From assembly GCA_034008185.1 (NCBI GenBank), contig CM067084.1:59472599-59536598 (forward strand): 64,000 nucleotides of DNA, written 5' to 3'. Numbering within the stretch: position 1 is the first letter of the stretch; every line of letters starts with the position of its first letter. The stretch is from Gorsachius magnificus (Eukaryota > Chordata > Aves > Pelecaniformes > Ardeidae). This document shows, one piece after another, positions 1 through 10,148 of this stretch. A program made the position numbers and the translations under genes. The notes below the pieces were generated by a model that searched no databases, had not been told where the DNA came from, and worked only from the letters and a program-made list of their open reading frames with translations.

Positions 1-1160
1 AGGACAGTTGGAGGCTTGACTTAAATTTACAGGTGCCTTGTAAATTATTCTTGCTGTTTTCTTGAGTAAAAGGATGGAAAGAGTGAATACATTCAAAATA
101 TTCAGTACGTTTATCTGTAGCACTGAACGAAATAAGGACATGTTTTCCCCATCTCTGGGGGTAGGAATAGGTAATGCTATGTCCTTCCTCCACTGATGTT
201 GATAGTCGTATTTTTCTAAAGTACCGGGAGATTAGTGCCTTTTAAAGAAGAAAAGTCTTTATAATTTCAAGAAGGTAATTTTTATCATAATTCTTTACAA
301 CTCATTTTAGCAAATGAGCTATGTGGATGACTTGAACAAGCAGTATGTTATGAATCCACAGCTCAAAAAATAGTGACATTTCAGTAGCTTGAAAATAATA
401 TTATAATGAAAGTAAGTATATTTTGCTTACTGCTGACAATGGTTGTCCAAAGTAGTTTATAAGGAATTTAAAGCAATTTGTTTTATGGAAGACTTATGTC
501 TTGAGCACTGATAAGTACTTCCAAATTATCCGCTCTATCAGAATTAATGGCCCATATTGCAATATGACAGAGTAAGTAGTACTTATAATTACAAATTATA
601 GGCAAGCAAATATTCCCTTAAACAGGTACATTCTTAAGGCAATTTACGACCTTTTGCTACGCAGATTACTGGTGAATCAGTGCACTAATAAAATTGAGGT
701 CAAAGTTAAAATTAAATCAATAAATTTGAGGTTCAAGTAAATATAACAGATAATTAGACCTACTTAGGACATTTTGTCGTCAGAGGACAACGTCATTAAA
801 GTATGTTGACATCAATGTTGGTATCCATAAGATTAAAAAGGGAAAGCAAATTACTGAAGCTGGCAACAATTACATTATGGCTTCAATTTAGGAAACTTCC
901 CTATGAGTGTTAACGTCAAAAATTTATTCCTGAATTTCATTGCTGTGTTCTTCTTTGGTAATTTTTCATTCCTCCTTCACAAAAACAGAGGTCCTTGTTG
1001 TGGGCTTAATCAAAATGGAGCTCAGTTAGGCAGGTGGGACACTTAGGTGGGAATTTAGGCTTCACTTTTCAGAGGATACATTACAATCACTGTTTATTAA
1101 GTACATCACTGAAATGGGGAAAAAAGAAAAAAATAATCTTCCCTCCCATAAATAGAATTT
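1..1160. other. AT-rich non-coding stretch
   Basis: I see no long open frame, recognisable repeat or RNA gene here. The composition is AT-rich with very few CpG, as in the bulk of the window. Confidence 0.6.
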
Positions 1161-1605
1161 GAATCATAGAATCATAAGATATCCTGAGTTGGAAGGGACC
1201 CACAAATATCGAGTCTAACTCCTGACTCCAGGCAGGGCGACCTAAAAGTTAAACCAAGAGTGTTGTCCAAATGCTTCTTGAACACGGACAGCCTTGGGGC
1301 CTTGACCACTTCCTTGGGGAGCTTTCCTGTGCTTGACCACCCTCTTCGTGAAGAACTTTTTCCTAAAATCCAATCTGAACTTCCCCTGATGCAGCTTTAA
1401 GCCATTCCCTTGCAACCTATCACTGGACAGCAGAGAGAAGGGATCAACACCTCCCTCTCTGCTCCCCCCCATGAGGAAACTGTGGGCAACAATGAGTTCA
1501 CCCCTCAGTCTCCTCTAAGCTGAACAACACCTAATATCCTCAGCTACTCCTCGTAAGTCGGTGCTAGTCCTTTCACCATTTTTGTTGCCCTTCTTTGGAC
1601 ACATT
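1161..1605 (-). mobile_element. CR1 LINE 3' fragment
   Basis: On the minus strand this reads as the last part of a CR1 element: the C-terminal end of ORF2, then the short 3' UTR. The left edge carries the CR1 3' terminal pattern (ATTCTATGATTC in sense). It is followed inward by the typical TTGGAAGGGACC block seen from the plus strand. A decayed reading frame still shows GNGLKLHQGKFRLDFRKKFF at 1340-1420, the hallmark of the CR1 ORF2 C-terminus. The copy is 5'-truncated near 1605, as CR1 copies usually are, and carries small insertions such as a run of C near 1465. It is a fossil with no coding capacity. Confidence 0.9.
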
Positions 1606-1844
1606 TTTAGGAGTGATGGGCAAGAGGATCTTTGGCAGAAACTTTCACTTGCAATTTTTTCAAAGGGGAAGGAAGAGAAATTTCCAAAGAAGACCAGTGT
1701 TTTTAATGTATCTTTTTAATATTTTCAGGTAGAAGTGGTGTTACAGGGATAGCACAGACTTCTGTGACCCTACAGTTGCTATAGGCATTCCAAGTTTCTT
1801 GTTGAAAAAGAAGAGAAAATTAGTCTTTCAATACTCTTTAATGC

Positions 1845-2070
1845 CACAAGTGCACACTGGGGGCCAACCAGCTGGAAAACGGAAGGACCTTGGGGTCCTG
1901 GTAGGCAATAAGCTGACCATTAAGCCAGCAAAGCACCCTCCTGGAAGGGAAAGCAACAGCACAATGGGCTGCGTTAGGCAGAGGGTTGCCAGTAAGCCGA
2001 GGATGTGATCCCTCCTGTCTACTCAGCACTGATGAGACCACATCTGGAGGACCGTGTGTTCAGACTATCA
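1845..2070 (+). mobile_element. CR1 LINE internal fragment, strongly decayed
   Basis: The plus strand matches the late reverse-transcriptase part of CR1 ORF2. A block reading KDLGVLVGNKLT lies at about 1885-1915, equivalent to the DLGVLVDSRLN region of the copy at 10.1-13.1 kb. A block equivalent to the [10 protein letters not shown] region lies at about 2030-2065, with stops and indels between. The 3' end of the element is missing, which is unusual because CR1 copies normally keep the 3' end. A later deletion or rearrangement is likely. It faces away from the CR1 fragment at 1161-1605, so the two are separate insertions. Confidence 0.75.
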
Positions 2071-5000
2071 GGACCATTGTAGATAAATTAAAGGTAAATA
2101 AACCTTTTTGGGGAGGGAGGATGAGGAGACTTGGATTATAAAAGAATATCTGAATCATCCCTGAAAGAAACTGATAAGAGTGTGTGTTGAACCAGGATGT
2201 TATCTCTGAATAGCACAATCTAAAACAAGATCTGCACAAAGACAGAACGTCTGATAGAGTGAGTAAGAAAAACAACTATGGCAAGTCATCAGATTGGTAT
2301 AAGATTTGGCAAAAACAAACAGGCATGATTTCCTTTCATTTTACATGTTTCTTTCAGAAACACTTCTGACAATATTGTTTGTTTCACCAGTAGTAAGTTA
2401 ATATTTTAGCAAATGTTTTACCTTAACCTGATTCAAATAAAGGGTAATTGCTAGTAATTACTAAATCAGAAGGCATTTGTCATGTAACAGTTCAACAGAT
2501 TTAAAATGTGAGTACTGCAGCCCTGATTTCTCAGCACATTCTCCACAGGTTCTGTTTCAACAGGATTGCATGGGCTACTTGAAAGGAACAGAATTGCTTC
2601 ACAGTAAACAGTGAGTATTAGAAAGTAGTGGGTACATGTGTGAATCTAAGGTAGAGAAATTTATAAAGGCTTTGAGGCAATTTGTGAGCTATCAGCATCA
2701 CCCTCCTTGCATTATACAGTGTCTTAATAATCTCATCACCAAAGTTGTGTAACCAGTGTGAACACCCTCTTCAGGCAATGTATAAGATAGTCTAAGGAGT
2801 AATTACTGCAGGATGCAAGTTCATGACTCTTACCTAGGACATCTTGTTCATATTTGGGGGGGATAAAAACCCAAACAAATCAAACCCTGTTTCTTGTGAG
2901 GCTCAGACTAGATTCCAACTTTATGCTCTTCATTGCTATGATAAATGCTTAAAAATAAATTCAGAGACTATTTCATTTCCTTAGCAGCTGATAGAAATAA
3001 GTGGTAATGTATGTTTAAATGGCCTTCAATATTAGTAAACTCTCATAGAACAGAAACTCTAAAACAAGCATCTGGGGTTTTTTTCTGTTGTTTTGTTATA
3101 GTAATTCCTATAGCTAAAAAGGATTGAATATCCCTCCTAATGCTTCATTCTTAGGAATTCTTTATTAAGACCATTTCTTTTCTTTTGAGCTGCTTGTTAT
3201 TCTTTGAAGTTATGTCTCCTCAGGCTCTTCAATATTTTCTATTGACTCTTCTCAGTTTAATTTAATTAGTTTTTCTGAGACTTTGCAGAAATGGAAAGTA
3301 TTCTCTTTATATACAGGCTGTACTGAATTATATTTCTTGCTTGACCTTTAAATATTAAAAGATGAGCAGAAGTATCTTGAAATAGATTTAAACATTGGAT
3401 CCATGATTTTTTTTAATCCCATTAAAAAATGTATTTTCTTTTTGAGGTAGGGTTGCTGTTGCATGCAGGAGCTATGAATAAAATCAATAGCAAACGGCAG
3501 ATTTAGCCATAATATAATATAACAAATGGGAATACTGGTAGTGGTATAGGATCCCTGAAAGTGAAACAAAATGAGACGGCGGGTGGGAACTTAAAAAAAT
3601 CACTTAGAGGAATTCTGTAATGGTTCTTCACAAAAGAAACTACACATCAGCAAAAATTTTGATTGTCATAGGGTCAATGAAACAAATAGTTTAATTTTGG
3701 TATCTCTTTTGCAATGGGGCATGTTGTTAGGATTCATGGAGATAGAAATTGTAACAGTTGCAAAATTTTGGCATGACAGAATAAAAAGGGAGAAATCCCC
3801 ATTTAGAAGGTAAAGTTTTTGTTCTTTTGTTCATGATCATTCAGTAGACAGCAGTCCAATTATACACTCACACAAGTAAAAGAATTTACTGAAATCTCTC
3901 CTATTCACTTCATTTGGTAATTTTGGGGGTCATTATTTATACAGGAAGACACTTTACATATGAAGAAAACATTATACATAAGTTTTAGTAAAAGCTAAAG
4001 TTTTGGCAAGTTTAGGGATTAAAAAAATGGTAATAATAGATAATTTTCTGATTAGGTAGGCAAACCTAAATTACTCTTGTTCTTCTTTTATTTGAGACCT
4101 TGGGAAATTTTGACCATGAATTACTGCTTTATCTTCCTTGAAAATAATCCCAAAAGAACAAAGGTGGCATTTATATTGTTGACTCCTAAGAAAATGTTGT
4201 CCAAGTGGTAGTAGTGAGAATACAAAGCCCTACTCCCTGAATACTGATTACTATAAAAGTGTGGGTTTCTGGCCCTAGTCAAAGTAATTTAATGTCACTT
4301 GGTTATTTAATTAGGCAACATGGACTTAAAAAAAAGAATGGATGTAATGCAGCTATAGTAAGATAAGTGTATGGTGCCATTTCAGGTGTCTCCTGACCTC
4401 CAGCTGCTGCTGAGTAAGGGTGCGTGTCTCCAATAGTCAGGTCATACCTGCCAGCCCCATGCAGATATCGCAGCTACAGTAAGACAACTGAAATGTTTCC
4501 TCATGCTTGTGTTTGGCAACTGAATCACTCCCCAGATTATTCTAGTACTGACATTTGTTTGTGGCTGAATTTGTACCCTGAACAGGAAATTATTCTCATG
4601 GAAAGAAGCAAGCATATTGCTTGTGAATTGACATTCACATTACAGTTGCTCACCCGTGTTCACAGCTGAAGGATACAGACACATCCCTTACCCAGAGCAA
4701 GGTCTCTGTCATAATTAAGGGCTTAAGAACTTTATGAACTCAGTCATTTATATTCTTGAAAAATCTTATTCAGCTGACACCTAACTCTTAAATTGTAAAA
4801 CGTATTTGTAAGATATTCCAAGAATCAAAGGTTCTACTCAGCTAATATCTGTTTCTGGAAACTGAACTTCTTTCTTTTTAAAGTCATGGAGTCCTTTCTT
4901 TTTAAAGGAAATCCTGTGAGAGCATGTCTGTGCTAACGTAAGTCTGTCTGGTTAGAACTTTTAGGTAATTAGTTACAGAAGATTGTAGGTGCATAAGCAC

Positions 5001-5824
5001 CTATTATTGCAGCTTACCTCTTGTATTGCAGATATTGATCCCAAACACATAGTTCATAGACTGTCAGTTAATTATGTGTCATTAAAAAGTCAATGAACTT
5101 CTTGAATCCTGATTTGGTTTAAACTACATGAACTACATAAACTATATTTCCCTGCAACAATACCTAACTCACCCAGTAGATACATATAACTGCTCAAAAT
5201 CTAACTGAAATGGAAGTTACAAATTTTTAAAGTTCATTGTTAAGATCTATGTGCTTAACTTGGATCTGCAACATCTGTTCAGGAAGGTACATGAGTGGTA
5301 AGTGCATTAGTACTAAACCCTGTAACATCTACATACTTTTAAACTTTGAACTTGTGCCGACTGGAAACTAGAGTGAATGCTCTCTACAAAATCTGTTGCC
5401 ATGAAAGACCTTGTGTCTCATTATAATCAATAGGCATACCTTTACTGCCTATTTGTACTATATTGGTATGCAACTGATGTGCAGCTATCAAGAGTACCTT
5501 TAATCTTTTATTCCTTCTTTATCAAAACACACAAAACAAACAACACACACACACACCCCCGCCCCAAATCTATTACAGTTAACATTTATGTTCTACTTGG
5601 GATGCTTCAATTTACTGAATAATAATGAACCAAATTAATTCAATCATTAATTTTATTTCAGACAGAAACTCTATCCTGATATTGTACAGTTTTCAGAAAG
5701 CTGCAATCTCTGTAGAACTAAATAAATACAACCTTTATGATTTTATCCGTGTTCTTTATAAGTCCTGTAATTATATGATTGTAGTACACCAATCAGCAAT
5801 GATGAAAAAAACATTTAGAAATAT
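2071..5824. other. AT-rich non-coding stretch
   Basis: No gene or recognisable element. The only structures noticed are a 14-bp exact direct repeat (CTTTCTTTTTAAAG at 4870-4883 and 4894-4907, 24 bp apart) and a short CA run near 5545-5558 followed by a C-rich tail. Short open frames here have no family resemblance and the base composition of random AT-rich DNA. Confidence 0.55.
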
Positions 5825-6065
5825 ATATAGGATAATTCAGCTCAGACAGTCTCTAGTCCAACCCCCCCTGCTCCAAGTACGGCCAGCTTTGAGGTCAAAC
5901 TAAGATGCTTAAGGCTTCATTCAGTTGGGTTTTGGAAACCTCCAAGGAGGAGAAAACAAACTCTCTGCCCTACTTCGTCCAGTGCTTGACAGTCTTCATG
6001 ATGAAAAAATGAAAATAAATCCAATTTACAATTCTGTTTCTGAGACTACCTGTGTCACCTTCACG
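5825..6065 (-). mobile_element. CR1 LINE 3' fragment, old
   Basis: Read from the plus strand, the order is CAGTCTCTAGTCCAACCCC, a C-rich patch, GGTTTTGGAAACCTCCAAGGA, then CAGTGCTTGAC. This is the reversed order of the CR1 3' UTR and ORF2 C-terminal region. Divergence is high and the terminal repeat at the left edge is not recognisable. It is a 5'-truncated fossil. Confidence 0.75.
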
Positions 6066-7435
6066 TCACTATAATGGCATAGTTAATCTGAATACAGTAA
6101 GGGAATCATTAAAAGAATGGTCTAATTTAACTGGCATTGTATGCAACCAGTCCGTCTTGCTTTGTTTTGTTTAAGAGGCTGTTTTGCTAGAGTAAGGAAT
6201 CTTTGTAAATTTGAAAGATTGATTTCTTCTGTAACTTTTTTTATAGTAAGTATAATATAAAGTCTTCAAGAGCTAATTTCTTATTGATCTAGGTTAGATT
6301 AGATAAAGAACAGGCAAGTCTAAGTGCTTACAGTACATTTTAGTAATCTACATTTTGACTCAGTTTTGCATGAGAAAAGCTTAGTTTAAAATAATTTATC
6401 ACCTGACAGTAGAAGAACATATATACATGCAAATATTTTTTGTTATTGAGAAACAGTCTGAAGAGTTTTTCACTTTGTTTTTTTTTAGTTTTTCTTCATT
6501 AAATAACTAATGGAGATGTTAAAACTTTTTGTTGTTTTTTTTAAATTAAAGTACTATTTTGAGTGACAGATAGTTATAGTGGGTATTTAAAAGGGTTTAA
6601 TTCAGAAGTTTGTGATTATTACTTGGTGCTGGCTTTTTCAGACCATCCATTAATATAAAGGCTCTGTAAACAAACAAAAAAAATGTCTGTTCATCTCAGA
6701 ATAGCCATATAAATTTCAAAAGGTGAAGCTAGAAATCCTCTATGAAACTTCAGTCTTGTTTAGCATTGTGGCATTATTAATAAGATGCTTTCTTTGAAGA
6801 CAGTTTATTTATCTGTAAATTCAAAGTGTGAAATTCCAATAAGGAATATGAAATGTCACAAGCTAATGGTGAGGAGGCAGTTCCAAAATACAGGAGGCTC
6901 GAGTTCAATCCTTGCTTTATTTGGGTGAAGCTTACAGTTGATCACATTCTTTGATGAAAAGCTATTAGCTGTTTTCTTCCCCTCCACTTGTATGAAGAAT
7001 GTAATCAAAACATAAACAATACATAGAAGTTACAAAATGATGTAGAGATATTAGAAATATTTGTTCTATTGATAAAGACTAAAGAACAGATTCCTGTTTA
7101 AATGGGAAGAATATCTATTCAGAATAAACAGATATCTTTTGCATGTTCCAGTTTTCTCTTAAGAACTGTAGTGTCTTTGTACAGGAATATTTATATAGGT
7201 TTGTGAGATACTAATGTCTGCCTTTTTGGTACAAAGCTTGTCAGAGCTTCAGACATGTTTTGGTGTACTGAATTGTGTCAATAGCTATTTCTGGATTCTC
7301 TGGTTTCATGGACATTAGACGTTTCATGGCCCCTTTTTTTCTGTGAGTTCTTTTGACTGCAAAAAAAGTCCCTTTTGAAATTAAGACATTCTTTCATTTT
7401 AAAAAATGAAATCTGTTGACATTCCTTGGGTGGTG

Positions 7436-7535
7436 GTTTTTGGTTTTTTTCTTCCGCCCCTCTTTTCTTTTTATTTTTCTTTCTCTTTTTCTCTTTTGCT
7501 TCTTTTTCTTTTTCTTTACTTCTTTTTCCTTGAGT
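7436..7535 (+). repeat. Polypyrimidine tract
   Basis: About 100 bases are almost entirely C and T on the plus strand, made of imperfect CTTTTT and TCTTTTT units interrupted by a few purines. Such tracts arise as simple repeats. Nothing around it (no branch point and exon context) argues for a splice site. Confidence 0.7.
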
Positions 7536-7568
7536 CTCCTATGCTGCAGTGTAATTCATTTAACCATT

Positions 7569-7620
7569 TATGAGTTCATCACTCAGAGATAGCTTATGAG
7601 TTTGTCACTCAGAAATAGTG
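7569..7620. repeat. Two-copy 26-bp tandem duplication
   Basis: Copy one is 7569-7594 and copy two 7595-7620. Both contain TATGAGTT...TC ACTCAGA.ATAG, with only a few differences. It is a local tandem duplication in otherwise unique sequence. Confidence 0.7.
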
Positions 7621-9837
7621 AATGAAAACAAGGCTGAAAATGAAAGGCATTTATCACAGATCATTTATTTAGATTGCAATTTTTCACATAGTTTCTTAAA
7701 TTTAACTAATATTTTGTTATGTCTAATTTTATGAAATACATAACCATGTTACTGTAAGATGTCAGCCAACATTTGAAAAAACATACTGTATGAGGAGGCA
7801 AATTTTGAATCCAAATGGGTTACTAAATGGTCTGCGTGTCAGAGTTGTTTATTCTAACTTGCTTCTTAATTTTCCTCTTTGAAGAAAGGAAATGTTTTTA
7901 TATTTGACATGCTTTAAAAATGGTATCTTACATTTTTCAAAATTATTTGGCCTATAGAACAATGTAATAAAGTTTAAAAAGGTGTTATTACTAAACTGTA
8001 TACGTATCATATATTACACTAGAAAATAAAGCTAAAATTGTACTAATAAAGTTACCAAACCCAGCATTTTGTCAAGGCTTAAAGTTCTTAACACACAGAA
8101 TTTCAAAACCTTTGTGGAGTCTAATATGATCACTTCATGTAATACCATGTATCATAATGCTTTTTTAAAAATTAGGTTTCTGTCATTCAGCACAATGTTT
8201 TTGATTAATTTAATGTCTTAATGTTATGCTAATATAGTTTTACTTATATCTTATTATGTTTTTAAAACAAGCTTGAATCCAATGCTCTTCTCCCCCCCCA
8301 ACTACCACTGCTACAAAAGAAGCAAAATTGAAAAACAGCTTTAAAAAACCAGAAATACTGTGAGGCCATATCAAAAGCCAAATCAGCAAAGAATCCTAAG
8401 TGAAAGTGGAAATGTTACATCTGCTTTTGGAAAAGAGACACAGACTTTTCATCCTTGAGCTATTTTGAATTTACTATAAGTTTTGCATATACCTCTCTTG
8501 TTTTAAACAAGATTTTATCCATTCTGATCCCCTCCATTGTCCCTTTCTTCTCCCTCTCAGCTTGTGCTGCTATTCATAATACGCTTTTCCTGCAGCAACA
8601 CAATCAGTATATGAAAATCTGTTTTCAAACTTTTTTTTTTTTCTGTTTGTGTGTCACTTAGCACACTGTGCCACTAAGCAGACTTCTTCTGTCTCAGAAA
8701 TTATCCTGTTGGAATGTGATCTTTTGCTATTATGGTTTGATAACTCTAAGAAAAAACTGCAAAAACATGTACGTAATAGCCTGCTTCACTTCGTGTTCCT
8801 GGCATGTCTTGTACTCAGAGGTGTGTAGAAAGGTCCAAACTAAAGTAGGGTAATGATGTCTACTAATTGACTGAGGTAAGCTATATGCAACCAGTAGGGA
8901 GCAAGGTTATTTACAGCTGGGTAACCATATCAGCCATACCATGTAAGGCTGAGATTGCTTACATATTGATATCACAAAAACCAAATTTAGGTGTGTGGAT
9001 TTTTATGATTTGATATTAATGAAAATTTTTTAATTTTTTTTTTCTTTTTTGTCCTGAGGTTGTATATGCATCTATAAGAATGTATATGCATGCATGTGTG
9101 AATCTGTGGATAGCCATTATGTCAAAGAGCTGATGTTACAGTCCAGGCACTCAATGAACTCCTGTGAGAGAATACCTTTTCTTGTACAAGGCCCCTTTCA
9201 TCCATTCCATTTCCTTAAGTATGAGGAAATGCCTGTCATGACACTGTTCAGTGTTAGTCCCCATCCTGACAGTTACTTTTCTCTATTCTTGTAGACCATA
9301 ACTTCAGATATACAGTGAATCACAATACAGTTCATTGCACTAGTGGTTGAACATTATCTCTTCTTTCTCCCCTTCCCTGCCAAAAAATCAGTATTAAAAA
9401 TACACCATATAGTATTCTGTTTTGTATACTGTAATTTCATGCGATTCTGGGATGGTTGACTTCAGCTATGTGTAAAGATTACATTTCCCTAACAATGAAT
9501 GCACAATAGGCCCTTTAATGTCTACGTATTTGGCAGCATTCGCTAAACTCGACAGTAACTTAAACTTCAGAGGTTTTATAAAAGTTTACATTGTTTTAAC
9601 TTCTGAAAACTTATAGCACAATATTAATATGTTCTTTATCTTTTTCAGAAACAATGCTTTTATTGAATTAAAATTCTGAGTGCTTGGAATATTTGGTCTG
9701 CCTATTGTTTTGTTTATTAAATGCAATATACTTCAAAAATGAAAAGAGCAATGTTGAAATATTTCTGTGAAAATGTGTATCATCATGGTAACAATGTGCT
9801 TTTGAGTAGGTATACTGCAGCATGAAAGCACTCAGCT

Positions 9838-10112
9838 GATCCGCTTGGATATGTTTTCAATAGCCCGCGTTTTAGGAACATTTGGACAACTCTCTCGAGC
9901 TAACAGTTTATTCTTATTACCAAAGCTGGTATAATAGGCAAGGAAGAATGCTACTCCGAAGGGTTACAGCTCGGAACAAGCACAAAACTTTAACAGAATA
10001 CTTAGAATTGAGACTTTAATCAGGCATTATATACATCTTCTAGACTATGCTCTGCCATTTGATGACCTTAAGATGAGTCTCCAAGTTATACACTATCCTA
10101 TGAAGCTCTCAT
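9838..10112 (-). mobile_element. Possible LTR fragment (unresolved)
   Basis: This patch is richer in CpG than its surroundings, with about six CpG within 9838-9980. On the minus strand it shows an LTR-like order: a TATATAA box (10027-10033), about 115 bases, then AATAAA (9907-9912), then a tail ending in ...GATCA near 9838. The right side runs straight into the 5' truncation point of the CR1 at 10113. No terminal repeat pair or target-site duplication could be fixed, so it could also be a unique sequence with chance signals. Confidence 0.35.
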
Positions 10113-10148
10113 GAACTGGTGGGGCTTGTAGAGAGGGCTTTAAACTAG
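10113..10148 (+). pseudogene. CR1 ORF1, last codons
   Basis: The last codons of CR1 ORF1 survive at the truncated 5' edge. They read ELVGLVERALN and end in TAG at 10146-10148. The same tail (ELAGLIDRALN then TAG) closes the ORF1 remnant of the minus-strand copy at 38939-39215, which supports the frame assignment. The final two sense codons, TTA AAC, sit in the zero frame of a TTTAAAC heptamer. In the known biology of this clade ORF1 encodes an RNA-binding protein with an esterase-like domain; nothing of that domain's core is left here. Confidence 0.75.
10139..10148 (+). promoter_or_regulatory. Candidate -1 frameshift site at the CR1 ORF1/ORF2 junction
   Basis: The heptamer T_TTA_AAC occupies 10139-10145 in ORF1 phase and the ORF1 stop TAG follows at once. 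Slipping back one base gives TTT AAA CTA, which is exactly the ORF2 frame, open from here to the first point stop at 10598. No ATG occurs in the ORF2 frame before the NARSM motif inside the endonuclease domain, so independent initiation looks poor in this copy. Downstream, AGGCTC (10175-10180) can pair with GAGCCT (10190-10195), but it lies about 29 bases away, farther than usual for a stimulator. That the heptamer works is inference. Confidence 0.5.

Larger units (their letters stand above)
6066..9837. other. AT-rich non-coding stretch with a pyrimidine tract and a tandem duplication
   Basis: No gene is seen. Two local structures are listed separately: a C/T tract at 7436-7535 and a two-copy 26-bp tandem repeat at 7569-7620. 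A TATATGCAT motif is repeated near 9062-9095. Confidence 0.55.

Noticed and set aside
7436..7535. Polypyrimidine tract of a 3' splice site
   Set aside because: It is far longer than a splice tract and no exon-like open sequence follows an AG downstream.
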